The notes below the pieces were generated by a model. It saw only the letters and a program-made list of their open reading frames with translations. It searched no databases and was not told the DNA's origin. From assembly GCA_964464635.1 (NCBI GenBank), contig CAYXGT010000038.1, positions 1-24,418 of the forward strand: a stretch of DNA of 24,418 bases, in the 5' to 3' direction. The position numbers were made by a program, and so were the translations under genes. Source of the stretch: CAYLMG01 sp964464635 (GTDB lineage: Bacteria; Planctomycetota; Phycisphaerae; Sedimentisphaerales; Anaerobacaceae). Below, piece by piece: positions 14,720 through 24,379 of the stretch (its first letter is position 1; each line of letters opens with the position of its first letter).

Positions 14720-17700
14720 ATGAAGCGTCAAATATCGGCCGCATTCCTTATTTTATTGTTTTTGGGATGTTACACGTCAGCAGTGGGGGAACAATACAAA
14801 TCAGGCCAGGTTCTAGTACGTTTTGCAGATGTTGATGGTCAGACTTTAAGCTTTAATCAAAAATCTTCAATACTAAATGCCAGAGTAACAGGCAGTACCA
14901 TTAAAAAAACATATAAGTTAGTGCCCGGTCTGAGTCTCGTGAAATTACCGGAAGGCATAACTGTGCCTGATGCGACGAGTTCTTTTTTAAGCTCGCCGTT
15001 AATTTTATATGCAGAACCTGTTTATCAACGTAAGCTTGCAGTGATTCCGAATGACCCGAATTTTCCGCAATTGTGGGGGATGAATAATACAGGTCAAACG
15101 GGGGGAACAGTTGATGCTGATATTGATGCTCCGGAGGCCTGGGATATTCATACGGGAAATGAAAGTATTATCGTGGCGGTAGTTGATACGGGAGTTGATT
15201 ATAACCATCCGGACCTGATAGATAATATGTGGGTTAATGAGTTAGAGCTGGGTGGATTAGTTGAATATGATGATGATGGAAACGGTTATGTGGATGACAT
15301 TTACGGCTGGGATGCGGCAGGGGCAAGCTATGTTGACCCGGTGGATTATGACGGTGACCCCCTTGATTCAATGTATCACGGCACCCATGTAGCAGGTACG
15401 ATAGGTGCGGTAGGTGATAACGCGGTGGGTGTTACAGGTGTCTGCTGGGATGTGAGAATAATGGCGGTGAAGATATTTTCTGATGATTTTGATATTTATA
15501 GTTATACCGATGATGCTCTGGAGATAGCAGGTATTGAGTACGCGGTTTTGAATGGTGCGAAAGTAATAAATGCCTCCTGGGGCGGATATGGATACAGCCA
15601 GCCGTTATATGATGCAATAGAAGCTGCGAGGGACGCGGGGGTCTTGTTTGTTGCGGCTGCGGGCAACGATGGCGTTAATAATGAAGTTCTTCCGGAATAT
15701 CCAGCCAGTTATGACCTTGATAATATAATATCTGTGCTGGCGACCGATGATGATGACAAGATAGCTATATTTTCCAACTATGGAGCAACGACAGTTGATA
15801 TCGGAGCTCCCGGCGTGGATATTCTGAGCACATTTCCGACTTATGAAACCAATGATATGAACTTGGCAGCTTTAGATGTAAATTACGGGATAATCAGCGG
15901 TACATCGATGGCGGCACCTCATGTGGCTGGTGCTGCGGCACTGGGCTGGTCACTTATACCGGAGCTCGACTACGAGATAGTCCGGGATTCAATTCTTAGC
16001 TCGGCCGACCCTCTTGTCTCTCTTGACGGGCTGAGTGCAACAGAAGGGCGGCTTAATTTATTGTCTATGCTTCTGGCCTTTAATACGAAGGTTTTGAATA
16101 AAGATACAGGGCTGATGTATGACAGGATTCAGCAGGCTATAGATGCCCCGCAAACTTTAAGCGGCCATACCCTGATAGCGCATAGAGGAGCGAGTTATGT
16201 AAACAGGATTTATTATTTCGAGACGATAGATTTCAGGAACAAGAATTTAGTTCTTCGCAGCGGGGATGTTGACAGTCCTCTTGATGAAACGGTATATCCT
16301 GAGAGTGTGATTATCAGCGGACGCTTCAGAAATATGCATACGGTGACAATCGACGGCGGGCAGGACAGCAGTACGGTTCTCAAGGGTTTTACAATCACCG
16401 AGGGTTATGCTACAGGCTCTACCATACAGGATAAGAGCGGCGGAGGCATATATTGTGAGGGCTCTACTCCGACGATTTCGGACTGTATAATCACCAACAA
16501 TTCTGCATTACGTGACGGCGGCGGTATTCACTGTGAGGACGGCGGTGACCCTGATATTGTCAATTGTACGATTATTAACAATACGGCGGTAGGTAATGAC
16601 GGCGGCGGGATTTATTGCTATGATTCGAGTCCGAGGATTATCAACTGCCTTATAGCTCATAACAAGGCCAACAGGGACGGCGGCGGAATCTATTTCAACG
16701 GCACATTGTCGTCGCAAGAGCCGCTGGTCAGGAACTGTACTATAGCAGATAATTCTGTAAACGTTGTGGATGGTCTTGGCGGCGGAGTTTACTGCTATTG
16801 GTATATCGACCCGGATATTACCGACTGTATAATCAGCGGCAATCCCGGTTATGCGATTTTCGAGGAGGATACGGATTCAGACCCGGCTGTATCTTATTGT
16901 CTATTTTATGGAAATCCCGACGGCGATTATTACGATGCTGATACGTTAGACATAGACGAAAGAATAAAAACAGGAGCAGATGAGATTAACTCTCTGGCTG
17001 AGGCCAGTGACAATATTGACGGTGACCCGATTTACGTAACAGGCAGGCTGGGTGATTATTATCTGAGCCAGATAGCCGCGGGGCAGATGGATGACTCAGT
17101 CGCTCTGGATGCGGGCAGTGATACGGCGGCGAGTCTTGGAATGGATATATATTCGACTCGTACCGACAACGTTGCGGACAGCGGGATAGTTGATATGGGT
17201 TTCCATTACAACGACCCTTGTGCGCCTGTTATGTTCACATTGTGGACATTTGTATACCCGGAAGGAGAGGGTTCAATAGACCCTGTGGATGGTGTGCCTC
17301 ATTTGTACACACAATACAGGAGTGTTGTTCTGGAGGCATCTGTGGAGGGTGACTCGTCTTATCAATTCAAGGCCTGGTACGGCACGGATGATGACAGCAG
17401 GAAAGATGTGAATGAGGACGGCGACCCGTATAATACGCAGTACAATGTCGTGACGATGAATTCCGACAGGAGCGTTTTGGCGGAATTTGAGACACGGCTG
17501 GTTTCGCTGACTGTTATAATAGTAACATCCAATGGAACGTATGAGCTGAGCCCGCCGCCCGATGATGAGCGTCGTGACTTATATAAGCGCGGCAGGGTTG
17601 TAGATATAACGATATTGCCGCTTAATCCTTCACACAGGATTACGTGGCTCGGCACTGATGACGATACTTCGAGGCAGTTCTACAATGAAGTGACATTAAA

Positions 17701-20700
17701 CGAGGATAAAGAGATATACGTCTGGCTTGAAGAGCCTCGTACCCTTATTCTCGGCGGCGGCGGGCTGCCGGGAGCTTATACCGAGTTTGAGGAGGCCCTT
17801 GAAGACGCAGATGATGGCGATATTATTGAGGTTCATGAAGGTGAGTGGCAATGGACCTGGGCCGATGTTGACTGGGATATTATCGGCAAGGATATAACCA
17901 TAAGGAGTACCAATCCTGATGACCCGGATGTTGTAGCCAGCACAGTTTTCCTGAACCGTTTAACAATGGAAGATGTCAGCCGAAATATGGTTGTTGCCGG
18001 CATTACTTTTAGAGATGCCACTTATCTTGGAGCTACGACTATATACCAGCCTGGTGACGCTAACTGTGATGGAGGGCCGGGCTCTTCTGTATTCGGAGGG
18101 GCTTTACAAATTGGCGTGACTAACCGGAGTCTTGCGCCATTTCCAGAATTGTTCACGGCGATTGAAGCATCGCCTACGATAGTAAATTGTGTATTTGAGA
18201 ATTTGACTATTTTGGGTGGTGATGGCCAGGATACACCGTGTGGATGTCCGAACGTAGACGCGGATGGCGGATGGGGTGGAGCTGCATATGGCGGAGCTAT
18301 TTATGTAGGACCTGGCTGTAATCCCGTGTTCAAGAATTGCATTATACGAAACAACAGTGTAATCGGCGGCGATGGCGGCAACGGGTGCGGACACGGCGGT
18401 TCCTGGGGTGACCCTGATGTGGACTACGGAGAGGCAGGATGGGAGTGGTTCGTGGGGCCTTTTGATGAGGAATGGAAGTACAGCGGTCATGGGGGAGGTG
18501 CTTACTGCGATATAAAAAGTAACCCTGAGTTTATAGATTGTACCTTTCAGGATAACATAGCCGATGGTGGAGCTTCAGGAGCGTCTCTGCAATACGGCTG
18601 GCCGCACTGGAGGATAGACAGTTACGGAGGGGCTGTTTTTTGTGCCGCGGCGAGTGAGCCTAACTTTATAAACTGTCAATTTATTGATAACACAGTGGAC
18701 GCAAATGGTTTGATACCGCTGTGGCGATGGAAATCAGCGGCTAATGAGGTTGTTCAAATAGCGGATAAATATTTTGGCTTTGGTGGGGCAGTAGCGGTTG
18801 AAGGTAAAATAGAGACTTTTGAGGGCGTGCCGGCGGTGTATGGAGCATCAAAGGTGTACTTTGAGAATTGTACATTTAACGGCAACCTGGCGCCTAACGG
18901 TAATGGCGGCGGTTTGCATAATCAGTTCGGCGAGGACAGCGGTTCAGAAATATTGATTCAAGAAAGCACATTCGAAGATAATACGGCATATCACGGCGGG
19001 GCGATATATTCTGTTAACGGTAAGACCCGGATTTTCGAAAGTACCTTTAGCAATAATACTTCAACAAGCGAAGTTGGGGAGGGAGGAGCAATATTTGTAT
19101 TTAATGGTTCTGTAGAAATTGCCGACAGCTCTATCACAGCTAATGAGGCGATAGCTTCAGGCGGCGGATTATTTCTTTCGGACAGTAATGGTATGCTGTG
19201 GAACTGTCTGATAACTGATAATATTTCAGGCAGAGACGGCGGAGGTGTTTCGGCCAACGTTTTTTCGGACTGCAATATTATAAATACCACAATAGCTGAT
19301 AATGTTGGCGGCAAATTCGGCGGAGGCCTTTTCTGTGGTTACAACAGCTATACGTACATAATTGACAGTATTATCTGGGGCAATTTTGCAGTTAATGGTC
19401 ACCAGATTGCCATAGAAAGTGATGACGAATACTATCCTGAGCCTTCGGTTGTTGAGATTTCTTACAGCAGTGTTGGGCCTCGATATGCTTTAGGCGAGCT
19501 TATTGAAGAGGACGGCGGCGGCAGCGGTGCCGGCAGTAAGATTATCGAAGGTCAGAGTATTGATGACCAGATTGACAGTTCAGGCTGGGCTGAAACCGTT
19601 GTTACTCTCGCTGAGCCTGTTACCTTAAAGGAAAGTGCCGACTGGGATTCGCCTGAGTGGGTAGAGGAGCTGCAGGAAGAGGTAAGCAGACGGCAGCAGG
19701 CGGTACTATCGCAGCTTACATCAGGCGAGTTTACCTTGCGCCATCGATACGATAATATAGCGGCGTTTTCCGGCATTGTAACAGCAGAAGGGCTCAGTAA
19801 ACTGATTGCGAATCCGCAGGTCAAACACATCGAGCCTGTCAGGCATTTTTGTAAAATGCTTCGTCAGTCAATACCATTGGCTAATGCTTCGACGGCCCGT
19901 CAGGAATATGATGGTACCGGCGTTGCGATTGCTATAGTTGATACAGGAATTGATTACCGTCATCCGATGCTTGGTGGAGGCGGCTTCCCTAACGAGAAAG
20001 TGATAGGCGGTTATGATGTTGCTGAAGACGATGATGACCCGATTCCCTACGGTAATGATGCACACGGCACCTGCTGTGCGGGGATTGCAGCAGGTGGTCT
20101 CTATAATATAGGTGACTATATCGGCGGCGTTGCCTTTAATGCCAAGCTGTATGCGCTAAAAGTAATCCTTGACGGTGCCGAGACAATTGCAGAGGACACA
20201 GTTCTTGCGGCCTGGGACTGGTGCCTGACGCATCGGCTTGATGACCCGGATAATCCTATTCTGATTATAAACAACAGTCTGGGTGGTGGAGTTTATGATA
20301 ATGCGCAGGATGCCGACCAGGATTTTCCGGCATTTGCCACTATGGCTGAAAATCTTACCAATGCTCGTGTAACTATTCTGTCGGCCTCTGGAAATGAAGG
20401 TTATGCAGGTGACGGCATATCTGCCCCGGCTGCGATTTCTAATGTTGTCAGTGTCGGAGCTGTTTATGATATAAGCGACCAGGTGGCGCCATATTCCAAT
20501 ACAGCCCTGATACTTGATATACTGGCACCGGGCGACCCGATATATACGACCGATATTGTTGGTGCCGCCGGTTATGACGCGGGTGATTATTACCCGTTTT
20601 TTGGCGGCACATCATCTGCGTGTCCTTTCGCAGCCGGCGTAGTGGCCGGATTGCAATCGGCAGCTATGGAGACGATGGGTATTACATTAACCCCGTCACA

Positions 20701-22285
20701 GGTAAGGACCGTGCTGATTGCCAGCGGTAACCCTGTTACAGATACGAAGATTGCAATAACCAAGCCTCGTGTTAATCTCGGCAACGCGATAAATTCTCTG
20801 TTTTCCGGGCCGATTTATATCGGGGAAAACAGCGAAATCAGATACGGCTGGTGGGACGCCGATAATTTGACGTGGGATCCTTGCAGTTATAACATTGCTA
20901 TCGATGACGACCCGCTTTTTGTCGAGGGTTACTATCTCAGCCAAGTTGCGTCGGGTCAGGATGTTAACAGCAGTTGTGTTGATGCCGGCAGCACCGATGC
21001 CCACACAGCAGGTAAGTACAGACATACGACCCGGACCGATTTGGTGGTTGAAGACCTCGATTCGCCTGTTGATATGGGTTATCACTATATCAGGACGACA
21101 GAATTTAAGGGCGATTTAAATTTTGACGGCCAGGTTAATATAGATGATTTCTTATTAAGGATGCTTCGGCACTGGCTCGAGGTAGGCTGTGATTTTCCGG
21201 ATTGGTGTCACGGCACCGACCTGAATAAAGATGGTACGGTAAATAATAAAGACTATGCAATTTTTGCGAATAATTTTGGCAAGAAGGAGACAGTACCGCC
21301 TGAGCCTAACCCGATGACCTGGGAGCTTTATCCGGCCTCGGAGCCGGAAGCCGATTGGGCGGAAATGATTGCGACGAAGGCAACAGACAATTACGGCGGG
21401 ATTATCGAGTATTACATACAGCGGACCGATGAATACGGTGTTCCTGATGAGCATTTCCGAGATTGGAACCCGAATCGGACGGACGTAAATGAAGGCCTTG
21501 TCGTTGACCAGACATACGGCTACCGCGTTAAAGCCCGCGACCAAAGAGGCAATGAAACCGGATGGTCGGTTATAGGATATGTAACTGTCGGTGAGCAGTC
21601 GCCTCCATACGCGCCGAGTAATCTTTCGGCGCAGGCTGTATCGACAAGTCAGATTAACCTGGCCTGGACAGATAATTCTATCGATGAGGACGTATTCAAG
21701 ATAGAGAGAAGAACCGGAGCTAATCCGTATGCCCAAATAGCTACGGTTGGTGAGAATGTAACTACTTATCCGGATACGGGTTTGGAGCACTCGACAACAT
21801 ATTACTATCGGGTCCGCGCATATAATGAAGGTGGTGATTCGGGTTACTCCAATGAGGCATCGGCAACGACGTTCATAGTTTACGAGCCGAACGAGCCGAA
21901 TATGATAATCGGCGATGATGACCCGAACAGCACGCAATATACTGATGATATCTACTGGTACCATCTGGTTGCCGGAGAAATTATTGATTTGGCGGATGGA
22001 GTTCCGCTCTGGTTCAGGTTTGAATGTACGGATGGTTCAGGATGGCAGTTCAGCAGCGACTGGATTGATTCCACGGCGGTCTTCCCGATGGTACTGCCGC
22101 ATCCTATCAATCCCGGTTTCCCGGATGTTGTTATAACTCTCGAAGGCACCATCGTAAGTTATACAGTAGCGGTTGGAGAAGGAGGTCCGTGGGGTGTGTC
22201 TCATCACTGGAGGATTTGTGCGAGCTATAACGCGGACGGCAGTGGAGAATCGTGCTCGGAGATAATAGTAATTCCCCCTGATTAA
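14720..22285 (+). CDS. Giant exported multidomain protein with two subtilisin-type protease domains, beta-helices, dockerin and fibronectin III
   Basis: 2521 residues from ATG 14720. Signal peptide at 1-25 (LILLFLGC, possible lipid-anchored Cys17). Then a short propeptide and S8 protease 1: Asp156 (VVDTGVDY), His220 (HGTHVAG), oxyanion Asn316, Ser396 (GTSMAAPH). Beta-helix 1 at about 487-832 with repeated GGGIYC and NNTA-like rungs; InlB-like repeat domains at 837-1010; beta-helix 2 at 1009-1584. At 1587-2031 lies an I9-type propeptide plus S8 protease 2: Asp1741 (IVDTGIDY), His1782 (HGTCCAG), Asn1892, Ser1965 (GTSSACP). After it the beta-helix end resumes (2031-2129), followed by a type I dockerin (2129-2187; DLNFDGQVNIDDF, DLNKDGTVNNKDY), two fibronectin III-like domains (2194-2387) and a 130-residue tail. 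No PEP-CTERM motif. Both triads look intact. Its targets are unknown; cell-surface or extracellular protein processing is likely. Confidence 0.9.
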   Translation: MKRQISAAFLILLFLGCYTSAVGEQYKSGQVLVRFADVDGQTLSFNQKSSILNARVTGSTIKKTYKLVPGLSLVKLPEGITVPDATSSFLSSPLILYAEPVYQRKLAVIPNDPNFPQLWGMNNTGQTGGTVDADIDAPEAWDIHTGNESIIVAVVDTGVDYNHPDLIDNMWVNELELGGLVEYDDDGNGYVDDIYGWDAAGASYVDPVDYDGDPLDSMYHGTHVAGTIGAVGDNAVGVTGVCWDVRIMAVKIFSDDFDIYSYTDDALEIAGIEYAVLNGAKVINASWGGYGYSQPLYDAIEAARDAGVLFVAAAGNDGVNNEVLPEYPASYDLDNIISVLATDDDDKIAIFSNYGATTVDIGAPGVDILSTFPTYETNDMNLAALDVNYGIISGTSMAAPHVAGAAALGWSLIPELDYEIVRDSILSSADPLVSLDGLSATEGRLNLLSMLLAFNTKVLNKDTGLMYDRIQQAIDAPQTLSGHTLIAHRGASYVNRIYYFETIDFRNKNLVLRSGDVDSPLDETVYPESVIISGRFRNMHTVTIDGGQDSSTVLKGFTITEGYATGSTIQDKSGGGIYCEGSTPTISDCIITNNSALRDGGGIHCEDGGDPDIVNCTIINNTAVGNDGGGIYCYDSSPRIINCLIAHNKANRDGGGIYFNGTLSSQEPLVRNCTIADNSVNVVDGLGGGVYCYWYIDPDITDCIISGNPGYAIFEEDTDSDPAVSYCLFYGNPDGDYYDADTLDIDERIKTGADEINSLAEASDNIDGDPIYVTGRLGDYYLSQIAAGQMDDSVALDAGSDTAASLGMDIYSTRTDNVADSGIVDMGFHYNDPCAPVMFTLWTFVYPEGEGSIDPVDGVPHLYTQYRSVVLEASVEGDSSYQFKAWYGTDDDSRKDVNEDGDPYNTQYNVVTMNSDRSVLAEFETRLVSLTVIIVTSNGTYELSPPPDDERRDLYKRGRVVDITILPLNPSHRITWLGTDDDTSRQFYNEVTLNEDKEIYVWLEEPRTLILGGGGLPGAYTEFEEALEDADDGDIIEVHEGEWQWTWADVDWDIIGKDITIRSTNPDDPDVVASTVFLNRLTMEDVSRNMVVAGITFRDATYLGATTIYQPGDANCDGGPGSSVFGGALQIGVTNRSLAPFPELFTAIEASPTIVNCVFENLTILGGDGQDTPCGCPNVDADGGWGGAAYGGAIYVGPGCNPVFKNCIIRNNSVIGGDGGNGCGHGGSWGDPDVDYGEAGWEWFVGPFDEEWKYSGHGGGAYCDIKSNPEFIDCTFQDNIADGGASGASLQYGWPHWRIDSYGGAVFCAAASEPNFINCQFIDNTVDANGLIPLWRWKSAANEVVQIADKYFGFGGAVAVEGKIETFEGVPAVYGASKVYFENCTFNGNLAPNGNGGGLHNQFGEDSGSEILIQESTFEDNTAYHGGAIYSVNGKTRIFESTFSNNTSTSEVGEGGAIFVFNGSVEIADSSITANEAIASGGGLFLSDSNGMLWNCLITDNISGRDGGGVSANVFSDCNIINTTIADNVGGKFGGGLFCGYNSYTYIIDSIIWGNFAVNGHQIAIESDDEYYPEPSVVEISYSSVGPRYALGELIEEDGGGSGAGSKIIEGQSIDDQIDSSGWAETVVTLAEPVTLKESADWDSPEWVEELQEEVSRRQQAVLSQLTSGEFTLRHRYDNIAAFSGIVTAEGLSKLIANPQVKHIEPVRHFCKMLRQSIPLANASTARQEYDGTGVAIAIVDTGIDYRHPMLGGGGFPNEKVIGGYDVAEDDDDPIPYGNDAHGTCCAGIAAGGLYNIGDYIGGVAFNAKLYALKVILDGAETIAEDTVLAAWDWCLTHRLDDPDNPILIINNSLGGGVYDNAQDADQDFPAFATMAENLTNARVTILSASGNEGYAGDGISAPAAISNVVSVGAVYDISDQVAPYSNTALILDILAPGDPIYTTDIVGAAGYDAGDYYPFFGGTSSACPFAAGVVAGLQSAAMETMGITLTPSQVRTVLIASGNPVTDTKIAITKPRVNLGNAINSLFSGPIYIGENSEIRYGWWDADNLTWDPCSYNIAIDDDPLFVEGYYLSQVASGQDVNSSCVDAGSTDAHTAGKYRHTTRTDLVVEDLDSPVDMGYHYIRTTEFKGDLNFDGQVNIDDFLLRMLRHWLEVGCDFPDWCHGTDLNKDGTVNNKDYAIFANNFGKKETVPPEPNPMTWELYPASEPEADWAEMIATKATDNYGGIIEYYIQRTDEYGVPDEHFRDWNPNRTDVNEGLVVDQTYGYRVKARDQRGNETGWSVIGYVTVGEQSPPYAPSNLSAQAVSTSQINLAWTDNSIDEDVFKIERRTGANPYAQIATVGENVTTYPDTGLEHSTTYYYRVRAYNEGGDSGYSNEASATTFIVYEPNEPNMIIGDDDPNSTQYTDDIYWYHLVAGEIIDLADGVPLWFRFECTDGSGWQFSSDWIDSTAVFPMVLPHPINPGFPDVVITLEGTIVSYTVAVGEGGPWGVSHHWRICASYNADGSGESCSEIIVIPPD

Positions 22286-22307
22286 AAGCTTAGGATTTTT
22301 GAAAATT

Positions 22308-22340
22308 AAAGCCCCGATGATATTGTATCGGGGCTTTTTT
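22308..22340. terminator. Hairpin terminator between convergent genes
   Basis: Eleven-base perfect arms, AAAGCCCCGAT (22308-22318) and its complement (22327-22337), with an eight-base loop and T residues to 22340. This is a strong intrinsic terminator for the giant protease gene. Read from the other strand it has a shorter T tract, so it may also serve the aroC-like gene. Confidence 0.9.
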
Positions 22341-22362
22341 ATTGGAAAAATTCAATTTTTCA

Positions 22363-23694
22363 TCAGCCGGATATCTTCTTTTTTAGCTGCTGATAACCAT
22401 AGTGTGCGAGCAGGTTGTCGAGAATTATCATAGATGTGTAGTTTTCAGCAACCGGCCAGATGCGTGCAACGATTGTGGCATCGCGGCGTGTGATGGCGGC
22501 GAGCTGTTTATTTTCGAGTGTGTATTTATCGATTGTCTGCTGCGGCTTGTCTATCGTCGGGGTCGGTTTTACAGCGAGGCGCACAATTATCGGCTGGCCT
22601 GTGGAAATGCCTCCTGTTATTCCGCCTGCGTTGTTCGAGTCGAAGATTACCTTGCCGTTTTCGGCGTGCATCTGGTCGTTGTTCCGGCTTCCAGTCATAT
22701 CCTTTACAGCCAGGCCCGCACCGACCTCAACGGCCTTTACGGCACCTATGCCGAGCATTTTGCCTAATTCTGCGTCGAGTTTGCAAAAGACCGGCTCACC
22801 GAGGCCGGTTGGAACACCTGTTACTACCACCTCGACCATACCGCCGCAAGAGTCACCTGTTTTGCTTATTTTGTTCGATGCCTTGACCATTTCATCGGCA
22901 ACGTCTATATCCGGGCAGTTCAGTATATGATGGACGCCGTACTTTTCCTTAATTTCAGCGGGGTCCATTTTAGCGGCCTTGGAGCGGATTTCGTCAATTT
23001 GCTGCTCGACTTCAGTGAGTATTTTGGTTTTTTCGAGGAATCTCATATCGGGATTTATGCGCCCGCTGATGTAAATCTGCTGATAGAACGGGTCGTAATC
23101 GTGACGCATTTTTTTGTAGCGTTCGGTATATTCGTAGGCAGGGGCGTTTTCGAAATCAGGACATCTGACCGAAGCCAGCTCTTTTACATAAGAGAAGACT
23201 TTTATACCAAGTTTTTTAAGTATCTTTTTTGCGACGTATCCTGCGGCGACGATTGTGGAGGTGTATCTGCCGGAGAAAATTCCTGCACCGATGGCATCAT
23301 CATCGTGGCCGTATTTGATGAATGTGGCATAAGACGCGTGGCCCGGGCGGGGCGTGCGGTTTGTGTCCTGGTATTGTTTTATGTGGATGAAGTGACGGTC
23401 AAGGTTGGGGAGCAGAATCGTAAGCGGTGTGCCGTTTGTATGGTTTTTGTTACCGGCATTTTCTATTGTATCCGCCGAGTTCAGACCTGAATAGATTATG
23501 GGCAGGTCCGGCTCTTTTCTCGGGCTCGACAGTTCATCAGAGCCGGGCTTTCGCAAAAGCAGGTCGCCGTAGATTTCCTGCTCGGTTATTAACATACCCG
23601 GCGGATGGCCCTGTACTATAGCGGCCAATCCCTCCTGATAAGAGCCTCCTGCAACAGTTACCTGAAACAATCGTCCAATATGACAACCTAACAT
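22363..23694 (-). CDS. aroC: Chorismate synthase-like protein with altered active-site residues
   Basis: 443 residues from ATG 23694. Chorismate synthase makes chorismate from 5-enolpyruvylshikimate-3-phosphate using reduced FMN. Family features: GRLFQVT (7-13), SSPRKEPD (56-63), RPGHASYATFIKYG (116-129, with the second invariant His at 119), GVPTGLGEPVFCKLDAELGKMLGIGAVKAVE (about 293-323), NNAGGITGGISTGQPI (354-369), KPTPTI (376-381). Departures: the usual GESHG near residue 18 reads GGSYQ, so the first invariant His is Tyr19; RGGGRSSAR reads IGAGIFSGR; GRHDPC near the end reads TRRDAT (402-407). It is longer than the usual 350-390 because of extra sequence at about 180-255. AGGAG (23704-23708) fits ATG 23694 better than TTG 23700. 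It may be a diverged enzyme or a paralogue with another role; another aroC in the genome would decide. Confidence 0.85.
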   Translation of the reverse strand: MLGCHIGRLFQVTVAGGSYQEGLAAIVQGHPPGMLITEQEIYGDLLLRKPGSDELSSPRKEPDLPIIYSGLNSADTIENAGNKNHTNGTPLTILLPNLDRHFIHIKQYQDTNRTPRPGHASYATFIKYGHDDDAIGAGIFSGRYTSTIVAAGYVAKKILKKLGIKVFSYVKELASVRCPDFENAPAYEYTERYKKMRHDYDPFYQQIYISGRINPDMRFLEKTKILTEVEQQIDEIRSKAAKMDPAEIKEKYGVHHILNCPDIDVADEMVKASNKISKTGDSCGGMVEVVVTGVPTGLGEPVFCKLDAELGKMLGIGAVKAVEVGAGLAVKDMTGSRNNDQMHAENGKVIFDSNNAGGITGGISTGQPIIVRLAVKPTPTIDKPQQTIDKYTLENKQLAAITRRDATIVARIWPVAENYTSMIILDNLLAHYGYQQLKKKISG

Positions 23695-23703
23695 TTCCAA
23701 ACA

Positions 23704-23708
23704 CTCCT
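23704..23708 (-). promoter_or_regulatory. Ribosome binding site selecting the ATG at 23694
   Basis: AGGAG on the minus strand is nine bases before ATG 23694 but only three before the upstream TTG at 23700. The ATG also matches the usual family N-terminus. Confidence 0.6.
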
Positions 23709-23814
23709 ATAAAAAGTTTTCCACATAAGCTCATCGAACGGGCCGAAGAGCCTTATTTACGGGTAGAATATCGAGTCTGTGCCGTAAAATCAAGATTTTT
23801 AACTTTGCCTTGAG

Positions 23815-23911
23815 ATTTTTTTCAGACAGTCCTTGGGACTCCTGCACAGCATCCATTATGGGATTACGGAGGATAATAGAACCCCAATTTTGATTAGATT
23901 CGCGGCGAGGG
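23815..23911 (-). repeat. Dispersed repeat, copy 2
   Basis: Minus-strand counterpart of 2964-3047. The 15-base exact match is at 23829-23843 and the TTATCCTCC block at 23868-23876. Compared with copy 1 it has about 24 additional bases between those blocks and small deletions near the outer end. Confidence 0.7.
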
Positions 23912-24008
23912 AATCTCGCAATATGATGTACGCATAACGCAGCAAAAATTGGGATATTGATGGTTTTATAAATTTTCATAAAAATTCGTAAAATATTGTC
24001 TTTTTCTA

Positions 24009-24037
24009 TTGACAAAACAGGTTTGTTGTTTTATTAT
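24009..24037 (+). promoter_or_regulatory. Near-consensus sigma-70 promoter
   Basis: TTGACA at 24009-24014, a 17-base spacer, then TATTAT at 24032-24037. Eleven of twelve consensus bases match. It points to the right, into about 380 bases without a convincing gene before the window ends. Confidence 0.6.
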
Positions 24038-24204
24038 TATGGTTAGAGACAGACGGATTATATAGAATTTATTATAACTTAAAAAGTCATCATAATTTAG
24101 CTTTTTTTCATATCACAAACCCATCTGCCGTAAAAAGTTTGTTTTGCTATTCTGTTTTAGTATAGTCCTAATATCTGGTATTTTGCTGAAAAAACGGAAT
24201 TTTC

Positions 24205-24233
24205 TTGAAATAAACATACTATTTCGGTATAAT
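24205..24233 (+). promoter_or_regulatory. Second near-consensus sigma-70 promoter
   Basis: TTGAAA at 24205-24210, a 17-base spacer, then TATAAT at 24228-24233. It would start RNA near 24240 and probably drives the gene that begins past the right edge. Confidence 0.65.
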
Positions 24234-24379
24234 TAATACTGGACTTCGAGAGATTTATATGAGGATTGAAGGGTATAAAGAGATGAGGGCAGGAGACATC
24301 ACAAGCGGAATAATCCCTATCTGTAAAGTTAAAGCTGTAAGACGTAATAATCTTATATTTTTAAATCACACAAAACTTG

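Noticed and set aside
16430..19400. DNA-level tandem repeats in the giant gene
   Set aside because: The repeating GGCGG patterns reflect Gly-Gly-Gly turns of beta-helix rungs and are explained by protein structure.
22200..22285. C-terminal sorting signal (PEP-CTERM or LPXTG type) on the giant protein
   Set aside because: The tail ends in a beta-rich sequence with no Pro-Glu-Pro motif, hydrophobic helix or basic end.
23731..24015. 94-codon minus-strand frame upstream of the aroC-like gene
   Set aside because: It starts at TTG with no ribosome binding site, has no family features, and runs through a dispersed non-coding repeat whose other copy has stop codons in the matching frame.
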